A stretch of 42,257 nucleotides of DNA from Acidobacteriota bacterium (GCA_029263295.1 JAJCXT010000021.1:1-42257); one strand, 5' to 3'. Positions 7,334 through 16,589 are shown, counted from the first letter of the stretch. The notes: a model not told the origin generated them from the letters alone. Made by a program: numbers and translations.

Positions 7334-9111
7334 CAGGCTTCTCGCGCGATCAGACCGCGCAGCTCGTCGACCACAACGCGGCTGGCGGGCACTTCGCTGA
7401 ACGTGGTCACAGCACCACTAGGCCATCTGATCTCCACGAGTTCGGCTGTGCCACCCGGCAGGTGGACCAGCAGGCGCGTGTCGTTGCCGCTCAGGTATCC
7501 ATCGCCGTGTCGCAGTTCGCGCCGCTGTTCGATGCCGTCGGCGACGATGCGGACGATCGCGCCATATGCGTCGCGGCTACTGGTGCGCCCCACGAGGGTG
7601 AGCTGCAGTGCCGGGTACCGCATAACACCTTCATTGCGCAGCAGCACCGGCGGCGCGTCGATCTGCGTGACCAGCACGTCCAGGTCCGCGTCGCCATCGA
7701 AGTCTGCGTAGGCGGCCGCGCGCGAGGACTGTACCAACTCCATTCCCGCCGTGGCGGCGGCTTCCTCGAAGCCGATGGTGCCGGTCTCGCGCAGCTGGTT
7801 CAGGAACAGCTTGTTGGGCTGTCCAAAGTCCTCCAGGCCGCGATCTGCCAGCTGCGGATACAGATGCCCGTTGGAGACGAATGCATCGAGATCCGTATCG
7901 CCGTCGATGTCGATCAGCAGAGACGACCAGGCCATGTACGGAAAGCTGCCGGCTGCGAGGCCGGCCTCGGTCGAGCTATCCTGGAAGACGCAGTCGCCGA
8001 GGTTCTCGTAGAACGTGTTGTAGTCGTGCTGGAAGTTCGACACAAGCAGGTCGAAGTCGCCATCACCGTCCACGTCGCCGGCGGCAATCCCCATGCCAGC
8101 TTGCTCGCGGCCGGCGCCGCTGAAACCAGCCCCGCTGAACAGTGACAGGTCCTCGATGGTGTCGTTGCGACGGCGGTAGAGCAGATTCATGTTGGAGTCG
8201 TTGGCAACGTAGATTTCCTGGCCGGGCTGGTTGTCGCAGTCGAAGCCGAGCACTGCGAACCCGAAGCCCCGCTCAGGGTCGACGTCGATGCCCCGCCACG
8301 GCGCGAAGCCGTCGCCCCCACGGTTCTCGTAGAAGACGTCACGCGCACCGGTGAGGCCCATCGGGCCACAGAAGACCTCGATGCCCAGGTAGTTGCACAC
8401 GCCGTCGCCGAGAGTCCCCGTACTCTTACCGTCAAAGTCGACGTAGTTGGCGATGTACAGGTCGAGATCGCCGTCACGATCCCAGTCGAGGAAGGTGGCT
8501 CCCGTACCCCAGCGATCATCCTCCACGCCGAGCGTCCAGCGCGAAAAGGTCCCGTCGCCATTGTTGCGATACGCCACGTTCGGCCCGATCGTGGTGACCA
8601 GCAGGTCGATGAACCCGTCGTTATCGATGTCGGCCGCCGCGATGGCGCTAGCCCAGGCGCTATCCGCGAAGCCGGCTCGCTCGCCGACAGCGGCAAATCC
8701 GCCTCCTGTGGCTCGGTAGAGCTCGTTGCGCGGCAGAGTTCCGTCCGACCGCAGCGACTCCGCCAACGGCGTCCCCGCCAAGGCGGCCAGGGTTGCTTCG
8801 TAGGGTTTGCCTGACGGCCCGGCCAGACCATTCGCCAAGGCCAGATCGGCACGGCCATCGCGGTCGTAGTCGACCCAGGCGGCGCCGGCGCCGCCCGAAT
8901 CGGTCACGTACGGGCGTTCCGCGTTGCCATATGTCGCACGGAACGCCAAGCCCACGGTGTGCGTCGCGTCCACCAGCGAAGGTGCCTCCTGCGCGGCTAT
9001 GGCGGAGCTGATTCCGACCGCCAACACGAGAAGCCCCGCGCGTCGCAGCGCCACCCGTCCCGGCGTCAGCAGACTCTCGCCACGGGCGACCAGGTTCTTG
9101 GACGGGCTCAT
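7330..9111 (-). CDS. FG-GAP/VCBS repeat protein with C-terminal ASPIC/UnbV domain
   Basis: A 593-residue exported protein. A hydrophobic signal ends near residue 40 (SSAIAAQ). The body is a beta-propeller with calcium-loop repeats of the D-x-D-x-D-G-x-x-D-L type: DYDRDGRADL (81), DIDNDGFIDL, DWDRDGDLDL, DVDGDGDFDL, DIDGDTDLDA and DFDGDADLDV, plus one degenerate copy (DCDNQPGQEI). The last about 80 residues form the ASPIC/UnbV domain, with YGAIVRI, RELRHGDGYLSGND and IRWPSGAVTTF. UnbV is named after a gene linked to enediyne biosynthesis, but most members are uncharacterised extracellular proteins. The ATG at 9111 overlaps the MATE stop as ATGA. It probably works with the downstream TPR protein. 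Confidence 0.9.
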   Translation of the reverse strand: MSPSKNLVARGESLLTPGRVALRRAGLLVLAVGISSAIAAQEAPSLVDATHTVGLAFRATYGNAERPYVTDSGGAGAAWVDYDRDGRADLALANGLAGPSGKPYEATLAALAGTPLAESLRSDGTLPRNELYRATGGGFAAVGERAGFADSAWASAIAAADIDNDGFIDLLVTTIGPNVAYRNNGDGTFSRWTLGVEDDRWGTGATFLDWDRDGDLDLYIANYVDFDGKSTGTLGDGVCNYLGIEVFCGPMGLTGARDVFYENRGGDGFAPWRGIDVDPERGFGFAVLGFDCDNQPGQEIYVANDSNMNLLYRRRNDTIEDLSLFSGAGFSGAGREQAGMGIAAGDVDGDGDFDLLVSNFQHDYNTFYENLGDCVFQDSSTEAGLAAGSFPYMAWSSLLIDIDGDTDLDAFVSNGHLYPQLADRGLEDFGQPNKLFLNQLRETGTIGFEEAAATAGMELVQSSRAAAYADFDGDADLDVLVTQIDAPPVLLRNEGVMRYPALQLTLVGRTSSRDAYGAIVRIVADGIEQRRELRHGDGYLSGNDTRLLVHLPGGTAELVEIRWPSGAVTTFSEVPASRVVVDELRGLIAREAW

Positions 9112-10499
9112 ATGCTCTTGAGTTTCCAGGTGCCCCGCCGGAAGACGATCGCCGATACGACCGCCAGGGCGGAGAACGAAGCTGTCATGGCGATGAAGAC
9201 GCCGTTCGGACCCCAGCCTAGCTGGTGCGCCATCACCCAGGCAAAGGGTAGCTCAAAGGCCCAGAAGCAGAGCAGGTTGATCCAGGTCGGGGTCCAGGCG
9301 TCGCCGGCCCCGTTGAACGATTGTGTCAGGACCATGCCGTAGGCGTAGAACAGGAACCCGGAGCTGACGATGCGCAGGCAGTTGGTACCCCAGCGCAGCG
9401 GTTCGGGGTCGGTGGTGAAGAACGCCACCAGCCAGGGCGCCGCGATGATGAACACCACCCCGATGCCGCCCAGGAACAGCATGTTGTAGAAACCAGCACG
9501 CCATACGGCCGCCTCGGCGCGCTCGGGTTTCCCGGCGCCCATGTTCTGTCCGACCATCGTGGCCGCCGCGTTACTCATGCCCCAACTGGGTAACAGCGCG
9601 AAGACGATCAGTCGGATGCCGACGGCGTAGCCGGCGAGAACCTCATCGCCGAAACCAGCCAGGATGCGGATGAGCCCGATCCAACTCGCCATGCCGATGA
9701 ACACCTGGAACATTCCCGTGCCGGAAAGCCGGACCAGGCGCCACATCAGCGCCGGGATCACCGTGACGTGGCGCCAGAACACCTGCAGGCGGCCGCCGGC
9801 GCGGAACAGCAGATAGAACTGCGTGAGCACCGCGGTGCCGCGGCCGATGTTCGTGGCGATCGCAGCGCCGGCGATTCCCATCTCGGGAAACGGGCCCCAA
9901 CCGAAGATCAGCGCCGGGTCCAGGAAGATGTTGATGCCGTTGGCGATCCACAGCACCCGCATGGCGATCACAGCGTCGCCGGCTCCGCGGAAGGCCGCGT
10001 TGATCAGGAAGAGCAATAGCAGGGTGGCGTTGCCGCCGAGCATCACCTTCGCGTAGATCGAATGGCCGATGACCTCGTCGGAGGCACCCATCAGGGCCAG
10101 CATGTCCTCCGCGTAGTACGCCCCGGCCACGCCTATGACGGCGGCAACCAGGATGCCCAGGCTGATTGCCTGGACTGCTGCCCGCGCGGCTCCGTCGGGA
10201 TCCTTCTCGCCGATACGTCGGGCCACCATCGCGGTAACGCCGATGGACAGACCAAGGGCCACTGTGAAGACAAGAGTGAGCATCGATTCGGTCAGCGCGA
10301 CGGTCGCGACCGCGCTGGAGCCGAGCTTGGATACGAAGAAGACATCCACGACCGCGAACAGCGATTCCATCGCTGTCTCGAGGACCATCGGTACGGCGAG
10401 CAGAAGGACAGCACGGCCAATGGGGCCGGTGGTGTAGTCCTCGTGCGTGCCGCGGATGGCGGCCTTGATGTCTTGCCAGATAGAGGTTTCAGCAGTCAC
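9108..10499 (-). CDS. MATE family efflux transporter
   Basis: A 463-residue inner-membrane protein with about 12 hydrophobic segments in two similar halves. The first half starts with GPIGRAVLLLAVPMVLE and VVDVFFVSKLG, and the second contains GMSNAAATMVGQNMGAGKPERA; both match MATE (MatE, NorM/DinF-like) repeats. MATE proteins export cationic or hydrophobic compounds using a Na+ or H+ gradient. GTG at 10499 was chosen because GGAG lies seven bases upstream and it gives the usual short N-terminus; a GTG at 10538 in the same frame lacks such a site. It heads an operon and overlaps the UnbV gene by four bases. Tight coupling to an exported propeller is unusual for a plain multidrug pump. Confidence 0.9.
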   Translation of the reverse strand: MTAETSIWQDIKAAIRGTHEDYTTGPIGRAVLLLAVPMVLETAMESLFAVVDVFFVSKLGSSAVATVALTESMLTLVFTVALGLSIGVTAMVARRIGEKDPDGAARAAVQAISLGILVAAVIGVAGAYYAEDMLALMGASDEVIGHSIYAKVMLGGNATLLLLFLINAAFRGAGDAVIAMRVLWIANGINIFLDPALIFGWGPFPEMGIAGAAIATNIGRGTAVLTQFYLLFRAGGRLQVFWRHVTVIPALMWRLVRLSGTGMFQVFIGMASWIGLIRILAGFGDEVLAGYAVGIRLIVFALLPSWGMSNAAATMVGQNMGAGKPERAEAAVWRAGFYNMLFLGGIGVVFIIAAPWLVAFFTTDPEPLRWGTNCLRIVSSGFLFYAYGMVLTQSFNGAGDAWTPTWINLLCFWAFELPFAWVMAHQLGWGPNGVFIAMTASFSALAVVSAIVFRRGTWKLKSI

Positions 10500-10740
10500 G
10501 GATAGACTCCGACTCGGAGAAGAAGAGGGTAGAAGCACGAAACAACCAGTCGCGGCAGGGGCTGCCGCGTGAGCTTCAGGCTACGGCTACAGAGACCGTC
10601 GCTGGCTTCGGTTGTGCGGTGAGATATTCACGCTTGCGCATCGGCTACCCGCAGTCGGAGAAGAGTGGAGGCCAAAGATAGACGCATTGGGACCTTCCGT
10701 CCATAGATGACGTGCGTTTCCGTCGAAACCAGGGGCCCTC

Positions 10741-12525
10741 TTAGAGCCGACTCCACAGCCGCGTGATCGCGTAGGCGGCCACGGCTGCGATACCTGCCTG
10801 CAGGAGTCCGCTACCGGTGTTGCCGTACAGCAAACTGCCGGTGGCAAACAGCGTCGCGTAGACGGCGGTACTCCCGAGCAGCATGCAACCGATCGCGGCG
10901 GACAGGTCGGTGCTCGCGACCGCGTCGCTCGTCAGGTCGACGCCGTCGGTCGCGGCGCTCCGTTTCACCTCGCTCCAGCCCGGGCCCGCAGGGCGGATTC
11001 GGCGATAGAACTCGTAAAGTCGTTCGCGGTCGGTGGGGGCCGTCGTAAGCGTCACGACGATCCAGGTCACGGTAGTGATCAGTACCCCCACCAGTAGCTG
11101 TGTCGTGGCCGGCGGAGCCTCGCCGAACAGCCGCGCATGCCCGAACTGGAAGTACGCAGCGATCGCGAAGGACACCACCATCGCCGCGATCTCACTGGCC
11201 GCGTTGATACGCCACCAGAACCAGCGAAGAATGAACAGCAGACCTGTGCCCGCACCGATCTGCAGCAGAATCTGAAACGCCTGCAGGGCATTGCTCAGTA
11301 GTAGCGAGACGGCGGCGGCCGCCACCATCAGTGCGGCGGTGGAGACTCGTCCGACGAGCACCAGGCGGGCCTCGTCAGCCTCGGGGTTCACAAAGCGCGC
11401 ATACCAGTCGTTCACAAGGTAGGACGCGCCCCAGTTCAGATGGGTGGAAATGGTCGACATGTACGCCGCCACCAGCGACGCCACGACTAGTCCCAACAGG
11501 CCAGCGGGGAGAAACGTCAGCATTGCTGGATAGGCCATGTCGTTCTGCACCACGGCCGGATCAACCTGCGGGAAGGCGGCGCGCAGCGAGGCCAGGTCAG
11601 GAAACACGATGACCGAGGCGAGGGCGACCAGGATCCAGGGCCAGGGGCGCAGCGCGTAGTGGGCGACGTTGAACAGCAGCGTCGCGCCCTGTGCGTTCGC
11701 TTCATCCTTCGCCGCCAGCATGCGCTGGGCGATGTATCCACCGCCGCCAGGTTCAGCCCCCGGATACCAGGTAGCCCACCATTGGACGGCCAACGGCACC
11801 ACGAAGATCGAGAAGGCCATCTGAGGGTCCGAGAAGTCGGGCACCAGGTCGAGTCGGCTCTGTACCTCGGGATTGGCGAGCAAGCCGCTCAGGCCGCCTA
11901 CCTCTGGCCGAGCCAGCGCATACCAGGCTGCGGCGAACGAGCCGAACATGGCGATGCCGAACTGCAGGAAATCTGTGAGGATGACTCCTGTGAGGCCGCC
12001 CAGCATCGAATAGAACAGCGTTACGCTGCCGGCCAGCAGCACCGTCTGGACGGGGCTCAGTCCGAGCATCACGCCGCCGATCTTGATGGCGGCGAGGGTC
12101 ACCGTGGCCATGATCATGACGTTGAAGAACACGCCGAGATACAGCGCACGGAAGCCACGCAGGAACGCCGCGGCGCGGCCGGAGTAGCGAATCTCGTAGA
12201 AGCCGATGTCTGTTTCCACGCCCGAGCGGCGCCACAGCTTTGCGTACACGAACGTGGTGAGCATCCCGGTCAGTAGAAACGCCCACCAGACCCAGTTGCC
12301 GGCGACGCCGTTGGTGCGCACGATGTCGGTTACCAGGTTGGGCGTATCGGTCGAGAACGTCGTGGCGACCATCGATACACCGAGTAGCCACCAGGGCATG
12401 TTGCGCCCCGAAAGGAAGAACTCCGTGTGGCTCGAACCGGCGCGGCGCGATACCGCGATTCCGATGGCCAGCGAGACCAGCAGGAAGGCGGCCACGATGG
12501 CAATGTCGATCGTAGCTAGCTGCAT
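10741..12525 (-). CDS. Sodium:solute symporter (SSS/SLC5 family)
   Basis: A 594-residue membrane protein with about 13 or more hydrophobic segments. It starts ATIDIAIVAAFLLVSLAIGI, then EFFLSGRNMPWWLLGVSM and a TFSTDTPNLVT motif. That order is characteristic of SSS transporters, whose Na2-site residues lie in the conserved TM8 Ser/Thr segment (here MSTISTHLNWGASY). Hydrophilic inserts and an extra C-terminal hydrophobic pair resemble large SSS members that import sugars or organic acids; the substrate cannot be assigned. It lies 200 bases from the MATE gene, in the same direction but apparently with its own promoter. The stop is TAA, one of only three in the window. Confidence 0.9.
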   Translation of the reverse strand: MQLATIDIAIVAAFLLVSLAIGIAVSRRAGSSHTEFFLSGRNMPWWLLGVSMVATTFSTDTPNLVTDIVRTNGVAGNWVWWAFLLTGMLTTFVYAKLWRRSGVETDIGFYEIRYSGRAAAFLRGFRALYLGVFFNVMIMATVTLAAIKIGGVMLGLSPVQTVLLAGSVTLFYSMLGGLTGVILTDFLQFGIAMFGSFAAAWYALARPEVGGLSGLLANPEVQSRLDLVPDFSDPQMAFSIFVVPLAVQWWATWYPGAEPGGGGYIAQRMLAAKDEANAQGATLLFNVAHYALRPWPWILVALASVIVFPDLASLRAAFPQVDPAVVQNDMAYPAMLTFLPAGLLGLVVASLVAAYMSTISTHLNWGASYLVNDWYARFVNPEADEARLVLVGRVSTAALMVAAAAVSLLLSNALQAFQILLQIGAGTGLLFILRWFWWRINAASEIAAMVVSFAIAAYFQFGHARLFGEAPPATTQLLVGVLITTVTWIVVTLTTAPTDRERLYEFYRRIRPAGPGWSEVKRSAATDGVDLTSDAVASTDLSAAIGCMLLGSTAVYATLFATGSLLYGNTGSGLLQAGIAAVAAYAITRLWSRL

Positions 12526-12533
12526 GGCGCCGG

Positions 12534-12539
12534 AGTGTA
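12534..12539 (-). promoter_or_regulatory. Candidate -10 element, leaderless start of the SSS gene
   Basis: TACACT (TANNNT) on the minus strand ends eight bases before the ATG at 12525, and no Shine-Dalgarno sequence is present. It lies just downstream of the TerB-like gene's stop. Confidence 0.4.
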
Positions 12540-12570
12540 GCAGCCCGCGGCCGTAGGCCGGTGGAGGCGG

Positions 12571-13086
12571 CTAGTCCTGCAGTACCGACAGGTGCTCGGT
12601 GTACTTCGCGCGGGCGCGAATGAACTCGGCATGATCGAGGTTCAGCTCGCTGCTGATCCGCCGGATCTCCTGATCTTCCTGGGCACTGATCGTGTGGTCC
12701 GCCGCCGACACGGCGTAGAGACAATCGAGCAGAGATCGCTTCTGTTCGAGATCGGCCATCTGCTCGAACGTTCGGGTGACCAGGAAGTTGTCGGTCCCGC
12801 CGAACAATTGATTGCGCTGCTTGGCGATCTGAACGACCAGTGTGGCCTGCACGGCGGGTAGATCGGTGCGCTCGGCCACCAGGTGCTCCATCGCCGCGAC
12901 CTCTTCGTCAGAGACGTCGAAGTCTGCGTTGGCGACGCGGCCGAGGATGTACGCGAAGCACGCCACGTAGCGCGCTCGGTCGGGAGGTAGCGTGTCGAGT
13001 TCGCCCGCGATGCGGCGCACGGTATCGACCTCGCTTTCGTCAGAGGCCTGCTGCTGGCTGCCGCCGAGCCATTCGAGAAGTCCCAT
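12571..13086 (-). CDS. TerB-like (tellurite resistance B fold) protein
   Basis: A 171-residue all-helical soluble protein. The segments YVACFAYILGRVANADFDVS and LLDCLYAVSAADHTISAQED are the two halves of the TerB/DjlA-N helical repeat. Acidic residues (D-x-D, S-x-x-E) sit where metal is proposed to bind. Members without other ter genes, as here, are usually of unknown function, often linked to envelope or stress. Tellurite resistance is not implied. It follows the Lon-substrate-binding-domain gene by 20 bases in the same direction, so the two probably form one transcript. No clear ribosome binding site is visible before its ATG. Confidence 0.8.
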   Translation of the reverse strand: MGLLEWLGGSQQQASDESEVDTVRRIAGELDTLPPDRARYVACFAYILGRVANADFDVSDEEVAAMEHLVAERTDLPAVQATLVVQIAKQRNQLFGGTDNFLVTRTFEQMADLEQKRSLLDCLYAVSAADHTISAQEDQEIRRISSELNLDHAEFIRARAKYTEHLSVLQD

Positions 13087-13106
13087 AGGCTTATCAGTGA
13101 GTCCTG

Positions 13107-13769
13107 CTAGTGAATCCGGGGTGAGGCCTGCTCGGGCAGGACAGACATGTTCATGAGCGCGATGACCAGGCGGCTGCGCCCTTCCAGGTCAGGAGCCTCG
13201 AGGAGCGCCTGCTTCTCGGTGGGTTCGAAGGGGCAGACCATGGCCAGTGAATTCACCAGTTCCTCGTCACCGCTCGTCTCGATCGCGCGCCAGTTCGCTT
13301 CGAGCCCATGGGTATCGAAGTAGGTGCGGAGGTTGGCGACGAGCTCTTCGCGGTCGACGCGGGCGGAATCACCTTCTCGCGGAGTGTCTGTCAGCCCGGC
13401 CCAGTTGGCCTCGATGACTCTGTAGAGCTTGTCCGACCGTACTTCGCTGACGATCTCGAAGCGCGACACGCCCACCAGGCTGATCGCATACTCGCCGCCC
13501 TCGCTCTGCTTGAGCGAAGCGATGCGGCCGGCGCAGCCGACCTGCTGAAGCTCTGGTTCGAATGCGTCGTCATCATCCGTGAGCGGCTGCACGATCCCGA
13601 TCAGCCGGTTGCTGGCGATCGCATCCTCGACCATCTGCAGGTAGCGCGGCTCGAAGATGCGTAGTGGCATCCGACACCCGGGCAGAAGAAGAGCGCCAGC
13701 CAACGGAAACACCGGCAGGTTCTCCGGTAGTTCCAGACTCTTCGAGTTCCCACCCTCGTGATCAGCCAT
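13107..13769 (-). CDS. LON peptidase substrate-binding (PUA-like) domain protein
   Basis: A 220-residue protein matching the N-terminal domain of Lon protease without its ATPase and peptidase parts. Seen directly are LPVFPLAGALLLPG, the LRIFEPRYLQMVEDAI block, IGIVQP, and GCAGRI followed by YAISLVGVSRFEI. This is the usual order in stand-alone LON_substr_bdg proteins. The biochemical role of these proteins is not established; adaptor or binding functions are guesses. It is the first gene of a pair with the TerB-like gene. A -10-like TATAAC is six bases before the ATG, with no Shine-Dalgarno sequence. Confidence 0.88.
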   Translation of the reverse strand: MADHEGGNSKSLELPENLPVFPLAGALLLPGCRMPLRIFEPRYLQMVEDAIASNRLIGIVQPLTDDDDAFEPELQQVGCAGRIASLKQSEGGEYAISLVGVSRFEIVSEVRSDKLYRVIEANWAGLTDTPREGDSARVDREELVANLRTYFDTHGLEANWRAIETSGDEELVNSLAMVCPFEPTEKQALLEAPDLEGRSRLVIALMNMSVLPEQASPRIH

Positions 13770-13775
13770 TACTCA

Positions 13776-13781
13776 GTTATA
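13776..13781 (-). promoter_or_regulatory. Candidate -10 element, leaderless start of the LON-domain/TerB pair
   Basis: TATAAC on the minus strand ends six bases before the ATG at 13769. The six intervening bases contain no ribosome binding site. Confidence 0.4.
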
Positions 13782-13886
13782 GCACTCACCGGCTGCCCGT
13801 GGCAGGACTCGCGTCCCGCCACGGTGGCGCTGGTGCCGTGAGCTTTGTCGCCCGCGGCGTCTAGATTGCTGGTCGCGTACGCCCGG

Positions 13887-14678
13887 CTAGTGCGCCCGCC
13901 GGAGGCGGATGCTGCCGTTCATTGTGCTCAACTCCAGCTCGCGGCCGCCGTTGCCGATGGTGCCGCTGGCGTGGTTCTTGCGCCGGCCGTGGGCCTGCAC
14001 ATCGTCCCAGTCCGACGAGACCCGGCCGTTCATCGTTTCGGCGTCGACCGAGACACTCGCGCTGGCGGGGAGGGTCACGGTGATCGCGCCGTTCATCGAC
14101 GCGAGCTCCAGTTCGCCACTCCAGTCAGCCGATCCCATCTCGACATCGACCGCGCCGTTCATGGTCGTGGCGTGGACCCAGCCGGTGCTGTCGGCGCTGA
14201 TCGCGCCGTTCATCGTGGTCAGCCGGAGATTGCTCTGCATGTCGTCGGCGGTAACCCGGCCGTTCATGGTCGAGCCGACGAACTCGACGCCCGCGGGTAC
14301 TCGGACCTCGAAGGTAACTCGTGCCTTGTTCTTGTCGTTGCTATGCAACTCGCTGTCGTCGCCTGCGGCACAGACGTTCTCGCGGCCATTCCTGGTCGGG
14401 TAGATCGCGCAAATCGTTACGCCGCCGGTGTGTTCGACGACTTCGATGCTGACTTCAGCGACGTCGCTCGCCTTGCCTTCCTTGATCGCGACCACCTCGA
14501 CCTGGCTGCCGGAGGCGTACTCGGCGGCGATCGCACCGTTGAGATTCTGGATCTCGATCGCATCGCCTTTGGCCACGGTGCCGGACCAGGTGAACTCTTC
14601 TTCGATGTCCTGGGCGGCCAGGGAAAGAGCAGGGATGAGAAGCACGAGGGCGAGGAGCGAGAGGTTACGACGATGCAC
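13887..14678 (-). CDS. Secreted DUF4097-type beta-repeat protein (TMNG repeats)
   Basis: A 263-residue exported protein. A signal peptide (about 1-22, ending SLAAQ) precedes a repetitive beta domain. The motif L/T/S-M/L-NG recurs seven times, as TMNGR, TMNGA and SMNGA, beginning at residues 46 (LNGA), 137, 155, 172, 194, 215 and 252. This is the pattern of DUF4097 putative adhesin-like beta-solenoids. A Cys pair (Cys90, Cys103) lies in an insert. GTG at 14678 was chosen because GGAG is upstream and it starts the signal peptide; the reading frame remains open far upstream, through the PAP2 gene, without coding character there. It is divergent from the PAP2 gene. A second DUF4097 gene lies at 20908-21942. 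Function is unknown. Confidence 0.82.
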   Translation of the reverse strand: MHRRNLSLLALVLLIPALSLAAQDIEEEFTWSGTVAKGDAIEIQNLNGAIAAEYASGSQVEVVAIKEGKASDVAEVSIEVVEHTGGVTICAIYPTRNGRENVCAAGDDSELHSNDKNKARVTFEVRVPAGVEFVGSTMNGRVTADDMQSNLRLTTMNGAISADSTGWVHATTMNGAVDVEMGSADWSGELELASMNGAITVTLPASASVSVDAETMNGRVSSDWDDVQAHGRRKNHASGTIGNGGRELELSTMNGSIRLRRAH

Positions 14679-14828
14679 GGGTTGGTCTCCACGGTTTGCG
14701 GGAACGAAGGGGTTCTCTATGCTTGGATGCGTCTTGCACCAAGTACGTTTGAAAACGCGGGCGCGTTTCATGAATTCGCATCCCTCCCGATACATGAATC
14801 TGGCTAACGGCCTGCGGCAGGGCACAGC

Positions 14829-15509
14829 GTGACGCGCGTCGCGGTAGAGATCCAGGCCATTCTCGTGGGCGCGCTGGTGCTCATGCGACGCCACAGCGTG
14901 CCGTTGCTCGGCGTGCTGGCCGTGGCCGCGGCGGCGACCGTATGGATCATGCCGCGCGACGCCGAACTCCTGAGAGCGGTCCGATCGGCCGGGGCCGGTT
15001 GGCACGGGGTCGCGGAGACGGTAAGCCGCATCGGCCGTTTCGAGAACTCGACGCTGGCCCTCGCGATGTTTGCGGCCGTTGTTGGCATGGTCCGGAAGTC
15101 CAGGCGGTGGAAGGACATCGCCGTAGCCTGTTTGCTGGCAGGGCTCATCGCGGGGATCAGCCTGAACGTCCTGCGGCCGACCCTCGGCCGGGCCCGACCC
15201 CAGGCGCCCGCCGGACCAGGGTTCCACTGGTTCGAACTTGGCGACGAGCTCGATAGCATGCCGTCGGGGCATGCCATGTCGAACGCCGCTTCGGCGTTCG
15301 CAATCGTGCCGCTGGCCCCGGTGGCGCTGGTGCCGGCCGTCGTCTACACGATTGCGATGAGCTGGTCGCGCCTGGAACTCAATCGCCACTATCCTAGCGA
15401 CGTACTTTGGGGGAGCCTGCTCGGAGCCATCCTCGGTCTTGCGGTGGGGGCCTCGATTCGCGATAGAAGACGAGGGATCGAGTCCACGTCGAGGCCGCCT
15501 CGCGCGTAG
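14829..15509 (+). CDS. PAP2-family membrane phosphatase
   Basis: A 226-residue membrane protein with about five to six hydrophobic segments. It carries the three phosphatidic acid phosphatase motifs: RPTLGRARP (116-124, first-motif Arg/Pro region), PSGH (145-148) and SRxxxxxH...D (Ser180-Arg181, His187, Asp191). These form the active site of type 2 phosphatases that act on phosphatidate, undecaprenyl pyrophosphate or similar lipids at the outer face of the inner membrane. The start is GTG at 14829, with AGGG upstream. It is 37 bases upstream of the first 308-residue paralogue and could lead that operon. The substrate is not predictable, although undecaprenyl pyrophosphate recycling is plausible. 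Confidence 0.88.
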   Translation: MTRVAVEIQAILVGALVLMRRHSVPLLGVLAVAAAATVWIMPRDAELLRAVRSAGAGWHGVAETVSRIGRFENSTLALAMFAAVVGMVRKSRRWKDIAVACLLAGLIAGISLNVLRPTLGRARPQAPAGPGFHWFELGDELDSMPSGHAMSNAASAFAIVPLAPVALVPAVVYTIAMSWSRLELNRHYPSDVLWGSLLGAILGLAVGASIRDRRRGIESTSRPPRA

Positions 15510-15546
15510 GATCAGTTTGATACGCCTCCCGGTTTCGGAGAACCAA

Positions 15547-16473
15547 GTGAACCGTACCCGCCACCCGCTGGTCAGGCTGCTCGCCCTGACAGTGCTAGTC
15601 GCTCCTCTTGCCGGAGGTGTCGGGAGCGCTGCGCCGCAGGACGACGAGATCGACGCTTTCATGGAGAAGGTGCTCGAACGGCGGGACACCAATCGCGAAG
15701 ACCTGCACGAATACACAGTGCGCGACCGCGAGGTCATCGAGGTCACAGGTGCCGGCGGCGAGAAGATCGAAAGCCAGGTCGGTGAGTACACCTGGTTCGT
15801 GCGCGAGGGCTACCTGGTGCGTAGCCCCGAAACGATCAACGGCGCCAAAGTGGGAGACACGGTGCGGGAGAGGGCGGAGGAGAAGTTCCTCGAGCGCGCG
15901 CGCAACCGCGAAGAGCAACGTGCCCGCGAGGAGGCGGAGCCGGAGCTAGCGTCGACTCACGGGCTCCGCCACCGGCGCCTGGAGGGTACCGAGCGCGAGT
16001 ATCTCCTCGGCGCCCCGTTCGAGGCTGGCAACTACCTTCTGGTCGGATTCGAGGAATTCGAAGGTCAGGAGGTGGCTCGCATCGAGTACTACCCGCAGGA
16101 GTTGTTCGAGGGTGATGGCGAGGACGTCGACGACGACGTGATGTGGGGCATCCAGAAGACGTCGCGAGTGACCCTGTGGGTCCTCGTCGAACAGCACCAG
16201 ATCGTCAAGGCCGCCTGGGACAGTCTCAACCTCGATTTCCTGCCCTACCGCTGGCTTCTTCAGGTCGACGACGTGCAGGGTGAGCTGGTCATGCACAAGC
16301 CCTTCCCGGATCAGGACGTCTGGTTGCCGCGAGAGATCGTGGTGAACGGCGAGTTCACGATGGCCACCGGTTCGTACACGGCGAGCTACACGCTCGAGTA
16401 CTTCGACTACAAGAAGACCGACGTCGATGCGAAGGTCCGCTTCCGGCAGCCGGGCGCGCCGGCGAGTCGCTAA
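15547..16473 (+). CDS. Secreted 308-residue protein of unknown family, copy 1
   Basis: An exported protein with a signal peptide (about 1-29, ending VGSAAPQ). The rest is mostly beta and charged. Blocks conserved with the next gene include DAFMEKVLERR, YTVRDREVI, GGEKIESQVGEYTW, EAGNYLLVGFEE and the C-terminal YTLEYFDYK. An Arg/Glu-rich helical stretch and a short acidic insert lie mid-protein. The fold could resemble LolA-like or outer-membrane-lipoprotein-sorting proteins (long beta strands, basic helices), but I cannot name the family. GTG at 15547 follows CGGAG at the usual distance. It and copy 2 are both exactly 308 residues and precede an Omp85-type gene, so a role in outer-membrane transport is an inference. 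It stops with TAA. Confidence 0.8.
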   Translation: MNRTRHPLVRLLALTVLVAPLAGGVGSAAPQDDEIDAFMEKVLERRDTNREDLHEYTVRDREVIEVTGAGGEKIESQVGEYTWFVREGYLVRSPETINGAKVGDTVRERAEEKFLERARNREEQRAREEAEPELASTHGLRHRRLEGTEREYLLGAPFEAGNYLLVGFEEFEGQEVARIEYYPQELFEGDGEDVDDDVMWGIQKTSRVTLWVLVEQHQIVKAAWDSLNLDFLPYRWLLQVDDVQGELVMHKPFPDQDVWLPREIVVNGEFTMATGSYTASYTLEYFDYKKTDVDAKVRFRQPGAPASR

Positions 16474-16589
16474 CGGCAGCGATCAGTCTTGCGGCCGAGA
16501 GTGCCGAGCTCCTCGTGATCAGTGGAAACCTGCCGCGTTCATTGTCGTATCGTCTGAAAGAGCAAGGCTTCCCCGCTCCGGAGAATCAG

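Noticed and set aside
12571-13086. Tellurite resistance locus
   Set aside because: Only a TerB-fold protein is present, with none of terA, terC, terD, terE or terZ.
13887-15791. A single 634-residue minus-strand protein covering the DUF4097 gene and the region opposite PAP2
   Set aside because: Only the last 263 residues have coding character and a signal peptide; the upstream part is a low-complexity shadow of the PAP2 gene.
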